Assembly: GCA_023435725.1 (NCBI GenBank)
Contig: JAEYRD010000168.1
Location: 1 to 34,216, forward strand
Length of the DNA stretch: 34,216 nucleotides
Reading direction: 5' to 3'
Origin: Pseudomonadota bacterium
GTDB taxonomy: Bacteria; Pseudomonadota; Alphaproteobacteria; Rhizobiales; Xanthobacteraceae
Of this stretch, positions 7,686-15,105 are shown piece by piece. The notes under the pieces were generated by a model, which had not been told where the DNA came from, made no database searches, and was given only the letters and a program-made list of their open reading frames with translations. Position 1 is the stretch's first letter. Every line of letters begins with the position of its first letter. The position numbers and the translations under genes were made by a program.

Positions 7686-8156
7686 TCAAGCGGCCGTCGG
7701 CCCCGGATCGTCGCCGGGCGATGATGGTCTCACGGTCGTGACGTGCCGAAACAAGGGCACCACATTCGGCCCCGATCGGCTCACGCTCTGCACAGTTACG
7801 AGGTTGCGGCATCCTCCGACGGAGTAGGGCATCCGATCGCCCGCTCGCAGCCCGAGAAGGGCCGCGCCTAACGGCGACAGAACCGAGATGCGCGAGGGAT
7901 ACGCCGAACATTCCTCGGGCCAAACCAATTGCACGGTTCGGGGTGGACCACCCCAGTTTGTCCGGTACGTCACCCATGATCCGAGGGTGACCAGGGATGT
8001 GACCTCGCTTGCTTCGTCGGATATGATCTTGGCGCGGTTGATTTCGCCTGCGAGGAAGATCCCGGTTACGTCCCCCTGTTGAGCCGCGATGCGTGCGAGC
8101 TTTTCCAGGCGGGGATAATCGGATGCGGCGAGTGCGATTTTCGGAAGCGGCTGCAC
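7686..8156 (-). CDS. Second Rnk/GreA-C-type regulator (paralogue)
   Basis: A 156-residue paralogue of the gene downstream of it. It has the same order of elements: N-terminal helices (LEKLARIAAQQ), then LGSWVTYRTN and VQLVWPEEC, then the RISVLSPLGAALLGLRAGDRM block and a QSVSR strand. The last 25 residues are an unrelated Ser/Pro-rich tail. I place the start at a GTG (8156) preceded by AGAAGGAG with six bases spacing. A TTG at 8303 would add 49 residues that do not look like the family and lie over two hairpins. As in Rnk, an RNA polymerase-binding role is expected, but divergence from the other copy suggests a different condition or partner. It is first in the operon. Confidence 0.8.
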   Translation of the reverse strand: MQPLPKIALAASDYPRLEKLARIAAQQGDVTGIFLAGEINRAKIISDEASEVTSLVTLGSWVTYRTNWGGPPRTVQLVWPEECSAYPSRISVLSPLGAALLGLRAGDRMPYSVGGCRNLVTVQSVSRSGPNVVPLFRHVTTVRPSSPGDDPGPTAA

Positions 8157-8518
8157 GGCAAACTCCTTCTGCTTCAACGAGCCGACCTTGGTCGGTAAGT
8201 CAAAAAGCTTGGAAAAGAGCCCGGACGGCGCGACAGCCGTCCGGCTAACCGCCTGCTTGAAGGCGACCGGCGTGCAGACCAAAGCGCGCGATGCGCGGAT
8301 CAATGTCGACGAAATAGGTCATGACAAAATCAAGTATAGGTATTGTCTGCTCCAGACGCATTGCGGCCAAACCGCGCAGCCTTGAGCGTTTAGACGGCTA
8401 TGCCCTGACCGAGAATCGATCGAACGGCGTCGACGCGTTCGCCGGCTGGTCCCGGATTGTGCTGCGCTCGATCCGGGCTACAAGTTACGCGTCACTTCGT
8501 TTGTGAACGGAGACCACT
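8157..8518. other. Divergent intergenic region with leader hairpins
   Basis: This 362-bp gap separates the Rnk operon (-) from the DUF1801 gene (+). It holds two inverted repeats in the leader of the Rnk-like gene. One is the short CCGACC-TT-GGTCGG (8182-8195), which on the minus strand lies about 25 bases before the GTG. The other is the 9-bp repeat at 8221-8244, listed separately. A minus-strand TATACT occurs near 8334-8339 without a good -35. No further gene is convincing; short frames here have no family-like content. Confidence 0.5.
8221..8244 (-). promoter_or_regulatory. 9-bp perfect hairpin in the leader of the Rnk-like operon
   Basis: CCGGACGGC at 8221-8229 is inverted at 8236-8244 with a 6-base loop. 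Read on the minus strand it is followed by GCTCTTTTCC, a short pyrimidine stretch, so it could be an attenuator-like terminator about 65 bases upstream of the GTG start. With the smaller hairpin at 8182-8195 it suggests leader-mediated control, but no ligand or peptide is evident. Confidence 0.4.
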
Positions 8519-8944
8519 GTGACTGCGCCGCCGCTGCCGCGCGAGGTGAGCCGTGCCTTCGGCGCTTTTCCGGCGCCGATCGGCAAGCGGCTGCTTCAGG
8601 TGCGCGATTTGATCTTCGCGACCGCTGCGGCGCATGAAGATGTCGGCCGGCTCACCGAGACGCTCAAATGGGGCGAGCCTGCCTACCTGACCGACGAGAC
8701 CGGCAGCGGCAGCACGATCCGGCTCGGCCGCGTCAAGGGCTCCGAGCACGCCGCCATTCTGTTCAACTGCAAGACGACGCTGGTCGACACGTTCCGCGAG
8801 CGCTTTCCCGATCAGTTCGAATATCGGCAGGCCCGGGCTGTGCTGTTGCCTGTGTCGGGCAAGCTGCCGAAGCAGGAGCTCACGGTCTGCCTGTCGCTGG
8901 CGTTGACGTACCATCTGGATCGAAGAGGCAGGAAAACGCGATAG
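8519..8944 (+). CDS. DUF1801 domain protein
   Basis: A 141-residue cytoplasmic protein of the DUF1801 (YdhG-like) fold. The family core is visible as helices around residues 20-50, then LTETLKWGEPAYLTD (45-59), where the KWGxPxY motif is diagnostic, and a basic strand region with HAAILFNCKTTL. The start is a GTG at 8519 with GGAG eight bases upstream. The function of DUF1801 is not established; some members occur beside regulators. The gene is convergent with the DUF882 gene, only 48 bases between their stops, and no clear terminator hairpin is present there. Confidence 0.82.
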   Translation: MTAPPLPREVSRAFGAFPAPIGKRLLQVRDLIFATAAAHEDVGRLTETLKWGEPAYLTDETGSGSTIRLGRVKGSEHAAILFNCKTTLVDTFRERFPDQFEYRQARAVLLPVSGKLPKQELTVCLSLALTYHLDRRGRKTR

Positions 8945-8992
8945 CGCGGGCCACGATCTTCAATTCGTGGAAACGGCGAGAAGCCGAAGACG

Positions 8993-10627
8993 TCAGCGCA
9001 GCGCGGCTGTCCGCACGACGAAGGACGTCGTCTCGAGCTTCGCTGTAGCGGAGCCCGTGAAGCTGTCGCAGGACAGGCCCTGCATCGGATCGTTGGCGAA
9101 ACCCATCGCGATCACGGCCTGCGGCTTCACGAAAAAGCCACGCAGCGCAACCGTATCGAGCTCGCCCATCAGCGTGACCGACATCGCGCGGCTGGCGCTG
9201 GGCGACAGCATCACGATTTTCAGCCAGATGTTTTCGCCCCTGGCCGCGGAGAGGCGGGTGGCCGTTGCGACCATCCCGTCGACGCTCTTACCGACGACCG
9301 TGTTGATCTCGGTCGCGGGCGCAAGGCCGCGGGTTGCGGCTGCGGGGCGTGCTCCGCGCGGGATCGGCGCGGAGGCGGCGACGACATTGGCGCGGTCGAC
9401 CGGGGAAGCGGAGGCCGGCGCGTAGGCCAGCGCCTGATAGGCCGCGTTGGAGAGGCTTGCGGTCGGCTGCGGATCGGTGGCGGCGGCAAGTGCCTGCCGG
9501 GCCTTCAGCGCGGCGACTTGGGCCGGCGTCGCCTGCTGCGGCGTGGCCGGGACATCGTCCCAGAAGCCGCGGGCATTGATAATGTCGGCCGGGGTTTCCG
9601 GCTTTGCGTCAGCAGATTTGCCGGCCATCGGCTTGTCAGCCACGGGCGCCGGCTTCGGCTTGGGAGGCGCAGCGATCTGCGCATCGGCCGAGGCGAGCTG
9701 GAACGTGGCGGCGATTTGCGGCTTGGCGCGCGGAGTCGGCACCGGATCGGCGGGCTTGGCTGCGGCGACCACGGTCGGCACGGACGGTTTCGTGGCGACC
9801 GCAGGCGCGCCCTCGTCGTCCTCGTCGCTGCCCGCCGCGGCCGGAGCCGGCTTGCCCTTGAACAGGGCGGCGAAGAAATTCAGCTTGCTGCCGGCGTCAT
9901 CGCCGCTGCCGCGCCGCTCGATGTCGGCCTTGGCGAGCTCATAGCCCTTCAGCGGCACGCCGTCGGTCGGCACATGCACCGTGCGGCCGTCCGGGAACAC
10001 GCGGGCGAGTTGGTCATGCGTCATGCGCGGCCAGTGCCGGATGCTGCCGGTGTCGAGGTGCACGAAGGGCGAGCCGGAGGTCGGATAGAAGCCGACACCG
10101 CCGCGCTGCAGGCGCAGCCCGGCGAAGCGGATCTGCTCCAGCGGCACGCCGGGAATGTAGAAGTCCATCGCGTGCCCCAGCATGTGCTGGCTGAAGCGCG
10201 CCACACCGGAGGAGCGGCGGCGGAGCATGGCGTTGGTGGCGGGGGAGCGGTAGGAGGAGATGATCTGGATTGGCTGCTTGCCGTCGACGTCGCGATAGAC
10301 TTCCCAGAGGATGTCGAAGAGGTGACGGTCCATGACCGTCTCGTCCTGGGTGCGCCAGTCGCGCAGAAAGTGATTGAGCTGCTTCAGCGCCGCGTCGTCG
10401 TAGCGGCCGTCGCGCTTGAAGGTGACGGTGAGGTCTTCGCCGGAATGGGTGTGGTGGAAGGATAGCGTCTTGGTTTCGTTCAGCGCGGCGGCGTCATGAA
10501 CGGAACCTGCGGCAGCAAGCAGCAACACGGAAGCGAGGCCGATCCGGGATCCGGCCTTCACTCCCGCATGAGACAACGACAGCACCGCAAATTGGCGTGC
10601 GAGACTAGTCAGCACGTTAGAGCCCAC
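8993..10627 (-). CDS. MepK/YcbK-like DUF882 zinc peptidase with long tail
   Basis: A 544-residue exported protein. An N-terminal hydrophobic segment (about 28-48) acts as signal peptide or anchor. Residues 52-220 align by eye with E. coli MepK (YcbK): LNHFLRDWR (84-92), ISSYRSPATN (123-132), SQHMLGHAMDF (146-156) and FVHLDTG (188-194). H148, D155 and H190 are the expected zinc ligands of this M15-like fold. MepK cleaves peptidoglycan 3-3 crosslinks, so the same activity is likely. Residues about 230-440 are an Ala/Pro/Lys-rich disordered region; the last 80 residues form a small strand-rich module I do not recognise. The GTG start at 10627 is uncertain, as its ribosome site is weak. It lies downstream of the L,D-transpeptidase gene on the same strand, the same pairing as ycbB-ycbK in E. 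coli. Confidence 0.85.
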   Translation of the reverse strand: MGSNVLTSLARQFAVLSLSHAGVKAGSRIGLASVLLLAAAGSVHDAAALNETKTLSFHHTHSGEDLTVTFKRDGRYDDAALKQLNHFLRDWRTQDETVMDRHLFDILWEVYRDVDGKQPIQIISSYRSPATNAMLRRRSSGVARFSQHMLGHAMDFYIPGVPLEQIRFAGLRLQRGGVGFYPTSGSPFVHLDTGSIRHWPRMTHDQLARVFPDGRTVHVPTDGVPLKGYELAKADIERRGSGDDAGSKLNFFAALFKGKPAPAAAGSDEDDEGAPAVATKPSVPTVVAAAKPADPVPTPRAKPQIAATFQLASADAQIAAPPKPKPAPVADKPMAGKSADAKPETPADIINARGFWDDVPATPQQATPAQVAALKARQALAAATDPQPTASLSNAAYQALAYAPASASPVDRANVVAASAPIPRGARPAAATRGLAPATEINTVVGKSVDGMVATATRLSAARGENIWLKIVMLSPSASRAMSVTLMGELDTVALRGFFVKPQAVIAMGFANDPMQGLSCDSFTGSATAKLETTSFVVRTAALR

Positions 10628-10786
10628 CCAGTCGACGAGCGTTCAAATGGACTCTCCCGCCAACCCCGTTAGCGCGCGAAAGAGGATGAACGCATTCTTA
10701 AAGCAAGAAGGTTAATTCGAGGTTGACCTTCCCGCCCCCAAACCAAGTCAGAATACAAACCTAAACGGTTGAGTGTGGCAAAAAAA

Positions 10787-10805
10787 CGCCCGCTGTCCGG
10801 GGGCG
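10787..10805 (-). terminator. Rho-independent terminator after the L,D-transpeptidase gene
   Basis: Read on the minus strand, CGCCC (10805-10801) and GGGCG (10791-10787) form a five-GC-pair stem with a 9-base loop, followed directly by seven T (10786-10780). It lies about 100 bases after the stop of the L,D-transpeptidase gene and before the DUF882 gene, so the DUF882 gene probably has its own promoter in 10628-10780. That stretch contains the inverted repeat TTCTT-AAAGC-AAGAA at 10695-10709. Confidence 0.65.
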
Positions 10806-10903
10806 GGTGGAGAATGGTTAACGTTAAGCGACCCCATCCAAGGGACGGGGGCGCTGATTTTATTGGAGAATTTCAAGAAACGGTCGTCGAGGCCGAGCCG
10901 GGC

Positions 10904-13135
10904 TCAGCGGGTGAACACCCGCTGCTGCTGCGGACGGCGGCCGACCGGAGCCGGCGGCGGGGTCGGGGCACCGAACAACCGCTCGAAGAAGTTCGGGCCG
11001 GACGAGCCGAAGCCGCCACCATTGTTGGCGACCGCCACGCCTGACGGAAGCGTCGTTGCCGGGCGCGAATAGCTCGGCTGGGAATGCGCAACGATGGCCT
11101 CGAGGTCCTTGCCGCGGTTGTTCTTCAGGATGTTCACCATGGTCGCATCGCGGCCATAGACGTCCTTGCGGAATTGAAGTTTGCCGGCATCGTCCACGAA
11201 CGCGGTCTGGTAGGTGATGTTCACCGGGATCGGCGTCGGGAATTTCAGGTCGATCTCGCTCTTGCCGTACATGCTGCGCACGCGCTCCGGCGTGTACTTC
11301 TCGTTCGGCATGGCGATGTTGAGCAGAACGGACGCGTATTGATCCGGGTTCTGCACGCGCATGCAGCCATGGCTGAAGGCGCGATCTTCCTTGGCGAACA
11401 GGTTCTTGTCCGGCGTGTCATGCTGATAGACCAGGAACTTGTTCGGGAAGTTGAAGCGGATGCGGCCGAGCGCGTTGGCTTCACCGGGCGGCTGCGAGAT
11501 GTGCACCGAGCCGTCGCGGTTCTGTTCGAGCTTGAGGCCCATGCGCTGGAGCACGGTCGGGTCCTGCTGAAGCGCCGGCAGATATTCGTTGTAGACGATC
11601 GAGGGCGGCACGTTCCAGGTCGGATTGACCGTGATGTACTTCATCGTCTCGGTGAGCAGCGGGGTCGCATGCGTGCCCGGCTTGCCGGTGACGACGCGGG
11701 TGGTCCAGACCTGCTGGCCGCGCTGCATGACCTTCAGCGTGTAGTCGGGAATGTTGAGGATGACATAGGCATCGCCCAGCGAGGGCGCGCCGAGGTCGCG
11801 TGGCAGCCAGCGCCAGCGCTCCATGTTCACCAGCACCACGTCGATCTGCTTGTCGCGCTTCGGGGTGTTGATTGCCTTGACCGTCTTGTCGTCGAGGATG
11901 CCGGTCGCCTTGATCTCGGCACCGTTCTGGAATTTGCGCACGGCTTCGGCAACGGTCGCATCGTAGCGGGTGTCGTTCGCGTTCTCGGCGATGCCGAGCT
12001 TGGCGCGGAGCTGCGGCACGCGCGGATCTTCGACGATGACCTCAGCCTGCTTCTTGCCGGCCGGGGTGTACTTCAGCGCCGGGCCGTCGGCGATCTCGAT
12101 CGCCGGGCCGTTGCCCTGGCCGCGGAGCTCCGCGAGCTTCGCCTTCAGCTCCTTGTAGAGCTTCTGCGGCGGGTTGTAGCTGTCGAGCGCTGCGGAGGCG
12201 TCGGCAGCGGTCGTGACCTTGGCGAGCACCTCGTTCGGGTCGACCGGATGCTCGGGATAGAGGATGTCGCCGCTGACCTGCGACCAGTGCATGCGGCCGC
12301 TCTGGGCCTGGCGCGCATAGTCGAACATGCTGGCGGTCAGCTTCAGCTCGGCATCGGCGAGCGCATCGGGCGAGGTCGCCGCAGCGAAATCCGGTACCGG
12401 ATAGTCGGCGGGATTGAGTCCGTCGGAGGCCGCATCCTTCAGCCGCGCGATCACGCCCTTCGCCGCTGCGGTCAGGCTGCCGCCTTGCGTCCAGACCGGC
12501 GCGAAGTCACGTGTGCCGTAAAACTTCTCGACGGCGGCGCGCTCGTTCTTGCGGTCGAAATGGCGCGAGGTCTTGGCGCCAATGATGTCCTTCAGCTTGT
12601 CGGCGACCGGCTGGTCGGCGGCGGGAACGTTGCTCGCGGCCTTCACGGGCTCGGCGGCCGGTTCCCTGGCGATCTCCTTCGGCGGCTCGGCCGGAGCCGC
12701 TGCAGTGGCGGGCGCTGCGGGGGCGGCCGGCGTTGCGGTCGCAGTGTCGGCCTTCGCGGGTTCGGTACTCGCCGGCTCCGTCTTGGCCGTTTCGCTCTTC
12801 GGCGCTTCGGCGGCGGGCGTGGTGGCCACGTCGGAGGGCTTGGTCTCGACCTTGTCGGGGGCCGGTGCGGCTTCGGCCTTCACGGGGTCCTTGGCGGGTT
12901 CTATCGCAGAGTTCTGAACCGTCGCGGTGGTGTCGAGCTTGATGTCGGATGCGGTCGGAGGCGGGACGTTGGCCGGCTCGGGGCGCGGGATCGCGGCTTC
13001 GATCGCGAGTTCGGCGGCGCTGCTGCGCGCCTGATCCTGCGCCAGGGCCGAGCTGGCCGACACCGTGAGGAAGGTCGCCGCGACCGTCATCAAGACGCGG
13101 TCAAAGCCTGCACGGTGGTTCAAACAGTCACGCAT
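10904..13135 (-). CDS. LdtD/YcbB-like L,D-transpeptidase
   Basis: A 743-residue periplasmic enzyme that would form 3-3 (mDAP-mDAP) crosslinks in peptidoglycan. A signal peptide covers about residues 1-32, ending ASSALAQ. Residues 35-175 are a long Ala/Pro/Glu/Lys/Thr linker of low complexity. A helical scaffold domain follows (about 180-330), then a peptidoglycan-binding-like domain (KFQNGAEIKATGILDDKTVKAI), then the YkuD catalytic domain, with WRWLPRDLG, VVTGKPGTHATPLLTETM and the catalytic SHGCMRV motif (nucleophile C591, His H589). This order is that of E. coli LdtD (YcbB), which has 615 residues; the excess is mostly the linker. The ATG at 13135 starts cleanly at the signal peptide. It lies downstream of an NtrC-type regulator on the same strand, 346 bases apart. 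Confidence 0.95.
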   Translation of the reverse strand: MRDCLNHRAGFDRVLMTVAATFLTVSASSALAQDQARSSAAELAIEAAIPRPEPANVPPPTASDIKLDTTATVQNSAIEPAKDPVKAEAAPAPDKVETKPSDVATTPAAEAPKSETAKTEPASTEPAKADTATATPAAPAAPATAAAPAEPPKEIAREPAAEPVKAASNVPAADQPVADKLKDIIGAKTSRHFDRKNERAAVEKFYGTRDFAPVWTQGGSLTAAAKGVIARLKDAASDGLNPADYPVPDFAAATSPDALADAELKLTASMFDYARQAQSGRMHWSQVSGDILYPEHPVDPNEVLAKVTTAADASAALDSYNPPQKLYKELKAKLAELRGQGNGPAIEIADGPALKYTPAGKKQAEVIVEDPRVPQLRAKLGIAENANDTRYDATVAEAVRKFQNGAEIKATGILDDKTVKAINTPKRDKQIDVVLVNMERWRWLPRDLGAPSLGDAYVILNIPDYTLKVMQRGQQVWTTRVVTGKPGTHATPLLTETMKYITVNPTWNVPPSIVYNEYLPALQQDPTVLQRMGLKLEQNRDGSVHISQPPGEANALGRIRFNFPNKFLVYQHDTPDKNLFAKEDRAFSHGCMRVQNPDQYASVLLNIAMPNEKYTPERVRSMYGKSEIDLKFPTPIPVNITYQTAFVDDAGKLQFRKDVYGRDATMVNILKNNRGKDLEAIVAHSQPSYSRPATTLPSGVAVANNGGGFGSSGPNFFERLFGAPTPPPAPVGRRPQQQRVFTR

Positions 13136-13481
13136 TGTGTCGCACCCCTCGGGTGAACTGTCCCTCGTGGAACAGCTTCGTTATCGCCTAATTGAGCTTC
13201 GGCCAAACCGCGCCGGCCTCTCGAAAGTTGCACGCCTGCACGCAACGATTCATACGCAGACGATACACAGGCCCCGCTTTTGCACCAGCGCTACCCGGGA
13301 CAACTCGCGACAAACTGACTTCAAGAAAGCCCGTTTGCAACGGATTGTGCGCTTTCGCCACGCGCTTTTCCCTGTGTCTGTCACTTCCAAGTCACGGTTC
13401 ACGTCGCAGCCAAATTTTGCCGTAATGCGAAGGGTTTGCGGCCGCGGAGTCCAGTCACGCGAACCTCCGTTCGCATGAGGC
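13136..13481. other. Intergenic region between the L,D-transpeptidase and response regulator genes
   Basis: This 346-bp gap holds the presumed promoter of the L,D-transpeptidase gene (-) and, at its right end, the hairpin after the response regulator gene. I looked for a sigma-54 site (TGGCAC-N5-TTGC) on the minus strand, because the upstream gene encodes a sigma-54 activator, and found none. No convincing sigma-70 pair and no small gene were seen. Confidence 0.5.
13456..13477 (-). terminator. Hairpin just downstream of the NtrC-type regulator gene
   Basis: Minus-strand CATGCGAAC and GTTCGCGTG form a 9-pair stem (one G-U pair) with a four-base loop, starting five bases after the stop codon at 13482. 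No T-run follows, so it may be a 3'-stabilising hairpin or a Rho-dependent end rather than an intrinsic terminator. Confidence 0.45.
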
Positions 13482-14978
13482 TCAGTGCGTCTCCTCACCG
13501 CTTTTCCCGCCATGGCCGGGAACACCGGCTTCGTCGAGTTTGCGGTAGAGCGTGGACCGGCCGATCTTGAGACGGCGGGCAACCTCGGACATCTGTCCGC
13601 GATAATGCGAGATCGCGAAGCGGATGATCTCGTTCTCCATGTCCTCCAGCGCGCGGACATCGCCGGTCGGGGTCAGCATGGAGAGGGATCCCGCCAGGGG
13701 CAGCGGCGCGATTGGTATTTCGCTACCCGACACCATCGAGGGCGCCGCGGTCGGCTCAAGCATCAGCGGCGCTGTCGGTATGTCGGCTGCGGGATGCGGC
13801 TGCGAGGTGAGCAGGGGAAAGTCGCCGAGGCCAAGCTGGTCGCCGTCGCTCATGACCACGGCGCGATAGACCGCGTTTTCGAGCTGGCGGATGTTGCCGG
13901 GCCAGTCGAGCTGGGCGAGGTGCGCCACGGCCTCGCCGCTGATGCCGGAGATCGGGCGGTTCTCCTCGGCGGCAAAGCGCGCCAGGAAATGTCGGAGCAG
14001 ATGCGGGATGTCCTCGCGCCGGGCCCGCAGCGAGGGGATCGTCAGCGGCAGCACGTGCAGGCGGTAGAACAGGTCCTCGCGGAAATGCCCCTGCTTCACC
14101 CGTTCCAGCAGCTTGCGGTTGGTGGCGGAGACGATCCGGACGTCGACCTTGACCGGCCTGCGGCCGCCGACCGCCTCGACCGCGCCTTCCTGGAGCGCGC
14201 GGAGCAGCTTGACCTGCGCGGTCAGCGGCAGCTCGCTGACCTCGTCCAGGAACAGCGTGCCGCCGTGGGCTTCGACGAACTTGCCGGTGTGCCGTTCGGT
14301 GGCACCGGTGAAAGCGCCTCTCTCGTGGCCGAACAGGATGGACTCGACGAGGTTGTCGGGAATCGCGCCGCAATTGACCGCGACGAAGGGTTTTGCCTTG
14401 CGCTCGCCGCTACCATGGATGGCGCGCGCGAACATCTCCTTGCCGACGCCGGACTCGCCCTCGATCAACACGGGGATCGAGGAATTGGCCGCCTTCTGCG
14501 CGGCGCGCATCACGCCCGCCATCGCTTCGGCGCGCGTGATGATGTCGGAGAAGGTCAGCCGGCCCTCGCGGCTGTGACGGATGCGCTGCAAATCACCTTT
14601 GAGCGCTGATGCGTTGAGCGCGTTGCGCAACGAGACCTGAAGCCGCTCCACGCCGGCCGGCTTGACCACGAAATCCGCCGCGCCCGCGCGCATCGCCGAG
14701 ATCACGTTGTCGATGCCGCCATGGGCGGTCTGCACGATGACGGGGACGGTGAGGCCGGCTTCGCGGATTTTTGCCAGCACGCCCATGCCGTCGAGGCCGG
14801 GCATCACGAGATCCAGGATGACGGCGTCGATGGCCGGCGCATCGGGGGCGGTGAGGGCGGCGATTGCGGCGTCGCCGGACTCCACGACGATCGTCTCATA
14901 GCCGCATTTCTGCACCATGTTCTCGACCAGCCGGCGGGCTACGGCGTCGTCGTCGGCAATCAAAATACTGGCAGCCAT
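13482..14978 (-). CDS. NtrC-family sigma-54-dependent response regulator (orphan)
   Basis: A 498-residue regulator with three domains. The receiver (about 4-120) has acidic D9-D10-D11, phosphoacceptor D56 (VILDLVMPG) and K107 (VVKPAG). The AAA+ central domain (about 145-375) has Walker A GESGVGKE (174-181), the sigma-54-contacting GAFTGA loop (221-226), Walker B TLFLDE (241-246) and arginine fingers near REDLFYRL. The Fis-type helix-turn-helix is at 448-485 (EVARRLKIGRSTLYRKLDEAG). Phosphorylation would trigger hexamer formation and open sigma-54 promoters. No histidine kinase lies in the window, so the partner is elsewhere. The GAFTGA loop is intact, so it should act through sigma-54. It is upstream of the L,D-transpeptidase gene, but no sigma-54 site links them. 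It is divergent from the M3 peptidase gene, 127 bases apart. Confidence 0.96.
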   Translation of the reverse strand: MAASILIADDDAVARRLVENMVQKCGYETIVVESGDAAIAALTAPDAPAIDAVILDLVMPGLDGMGVLAKIREAGLTVPVIVQTAHGGIDNVISAMRAGAADFVVKPAGVERLQVSLRNALNASALKGDLQRIRHSREGRLTFSDIITRAEAMAGVMRAAQKAANSSIPVLIEGESGVGKEMFARAIHGSGERKAKPFVAVNCGAIPDNLVESILFGHERGAFTGATERHTGKFVEAHGGTLFLDEVSELPLTAQVKLLRALQEGAVEAVGGRRPVKVDVRIVSATNRKLLERVKQGHFREDLFYRLHVLPLTIPSLRARREDIPHLLRHFLARFAAEENRPISGISGEAVAHLAQLDWPGNIRQLENAVYRAVVMSDGDQLGLGDFPLLTSQPHPAADIPTAPLMLEPTAAPSMVSGSEIPIAPLPLAGSLSMLTPTGDVRALEDMENEIIRFAISHYRGQMSEVARRLKIGRSTLYRKLDEAGVPGHGGKSGEETH

Positions 14979-15105
14979 GGTGTTCCCCGCACGCTACTAC
15001 TATCTGTCTCGAATCGGGGCACTCTGGCCGAAGCCGATTAACGCACTCTTAAACCTTGATGCCCCCGCCCGCCGTCGTGCTTGTTGAACACAGGTTTCCC
15101 ACACA

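Noticed and set aside
8157..8303. 49-residue N-terminal extension of the first Rnk-like gene, using a TTG start
   Set aside because: The GTG at 8156 has a near-ideal AGAAGGAG site and fits family length; the extension overlies two inverted repeats and shows no family pattern.
10683..10716. TTAA-N10-TTAA as a CtrA site upstream of the DUF882 gene
   Set aside because: CtrA sites need a spacing of seven bases between TTAA halves; here it is ten.
11084..13156. Open frame of 690 codons opposite the L,D-transpeptidase gene
   Set aside because: Shadow of the real gene; composition dominated by Arg, Gly, Leu and Val with no domain.
13136..13481. Sigma-54 promoter before the L,D-transpeptidase gene
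   Set aside because: No TGGCAC-N5-TTGC on the minus strand in this gap.
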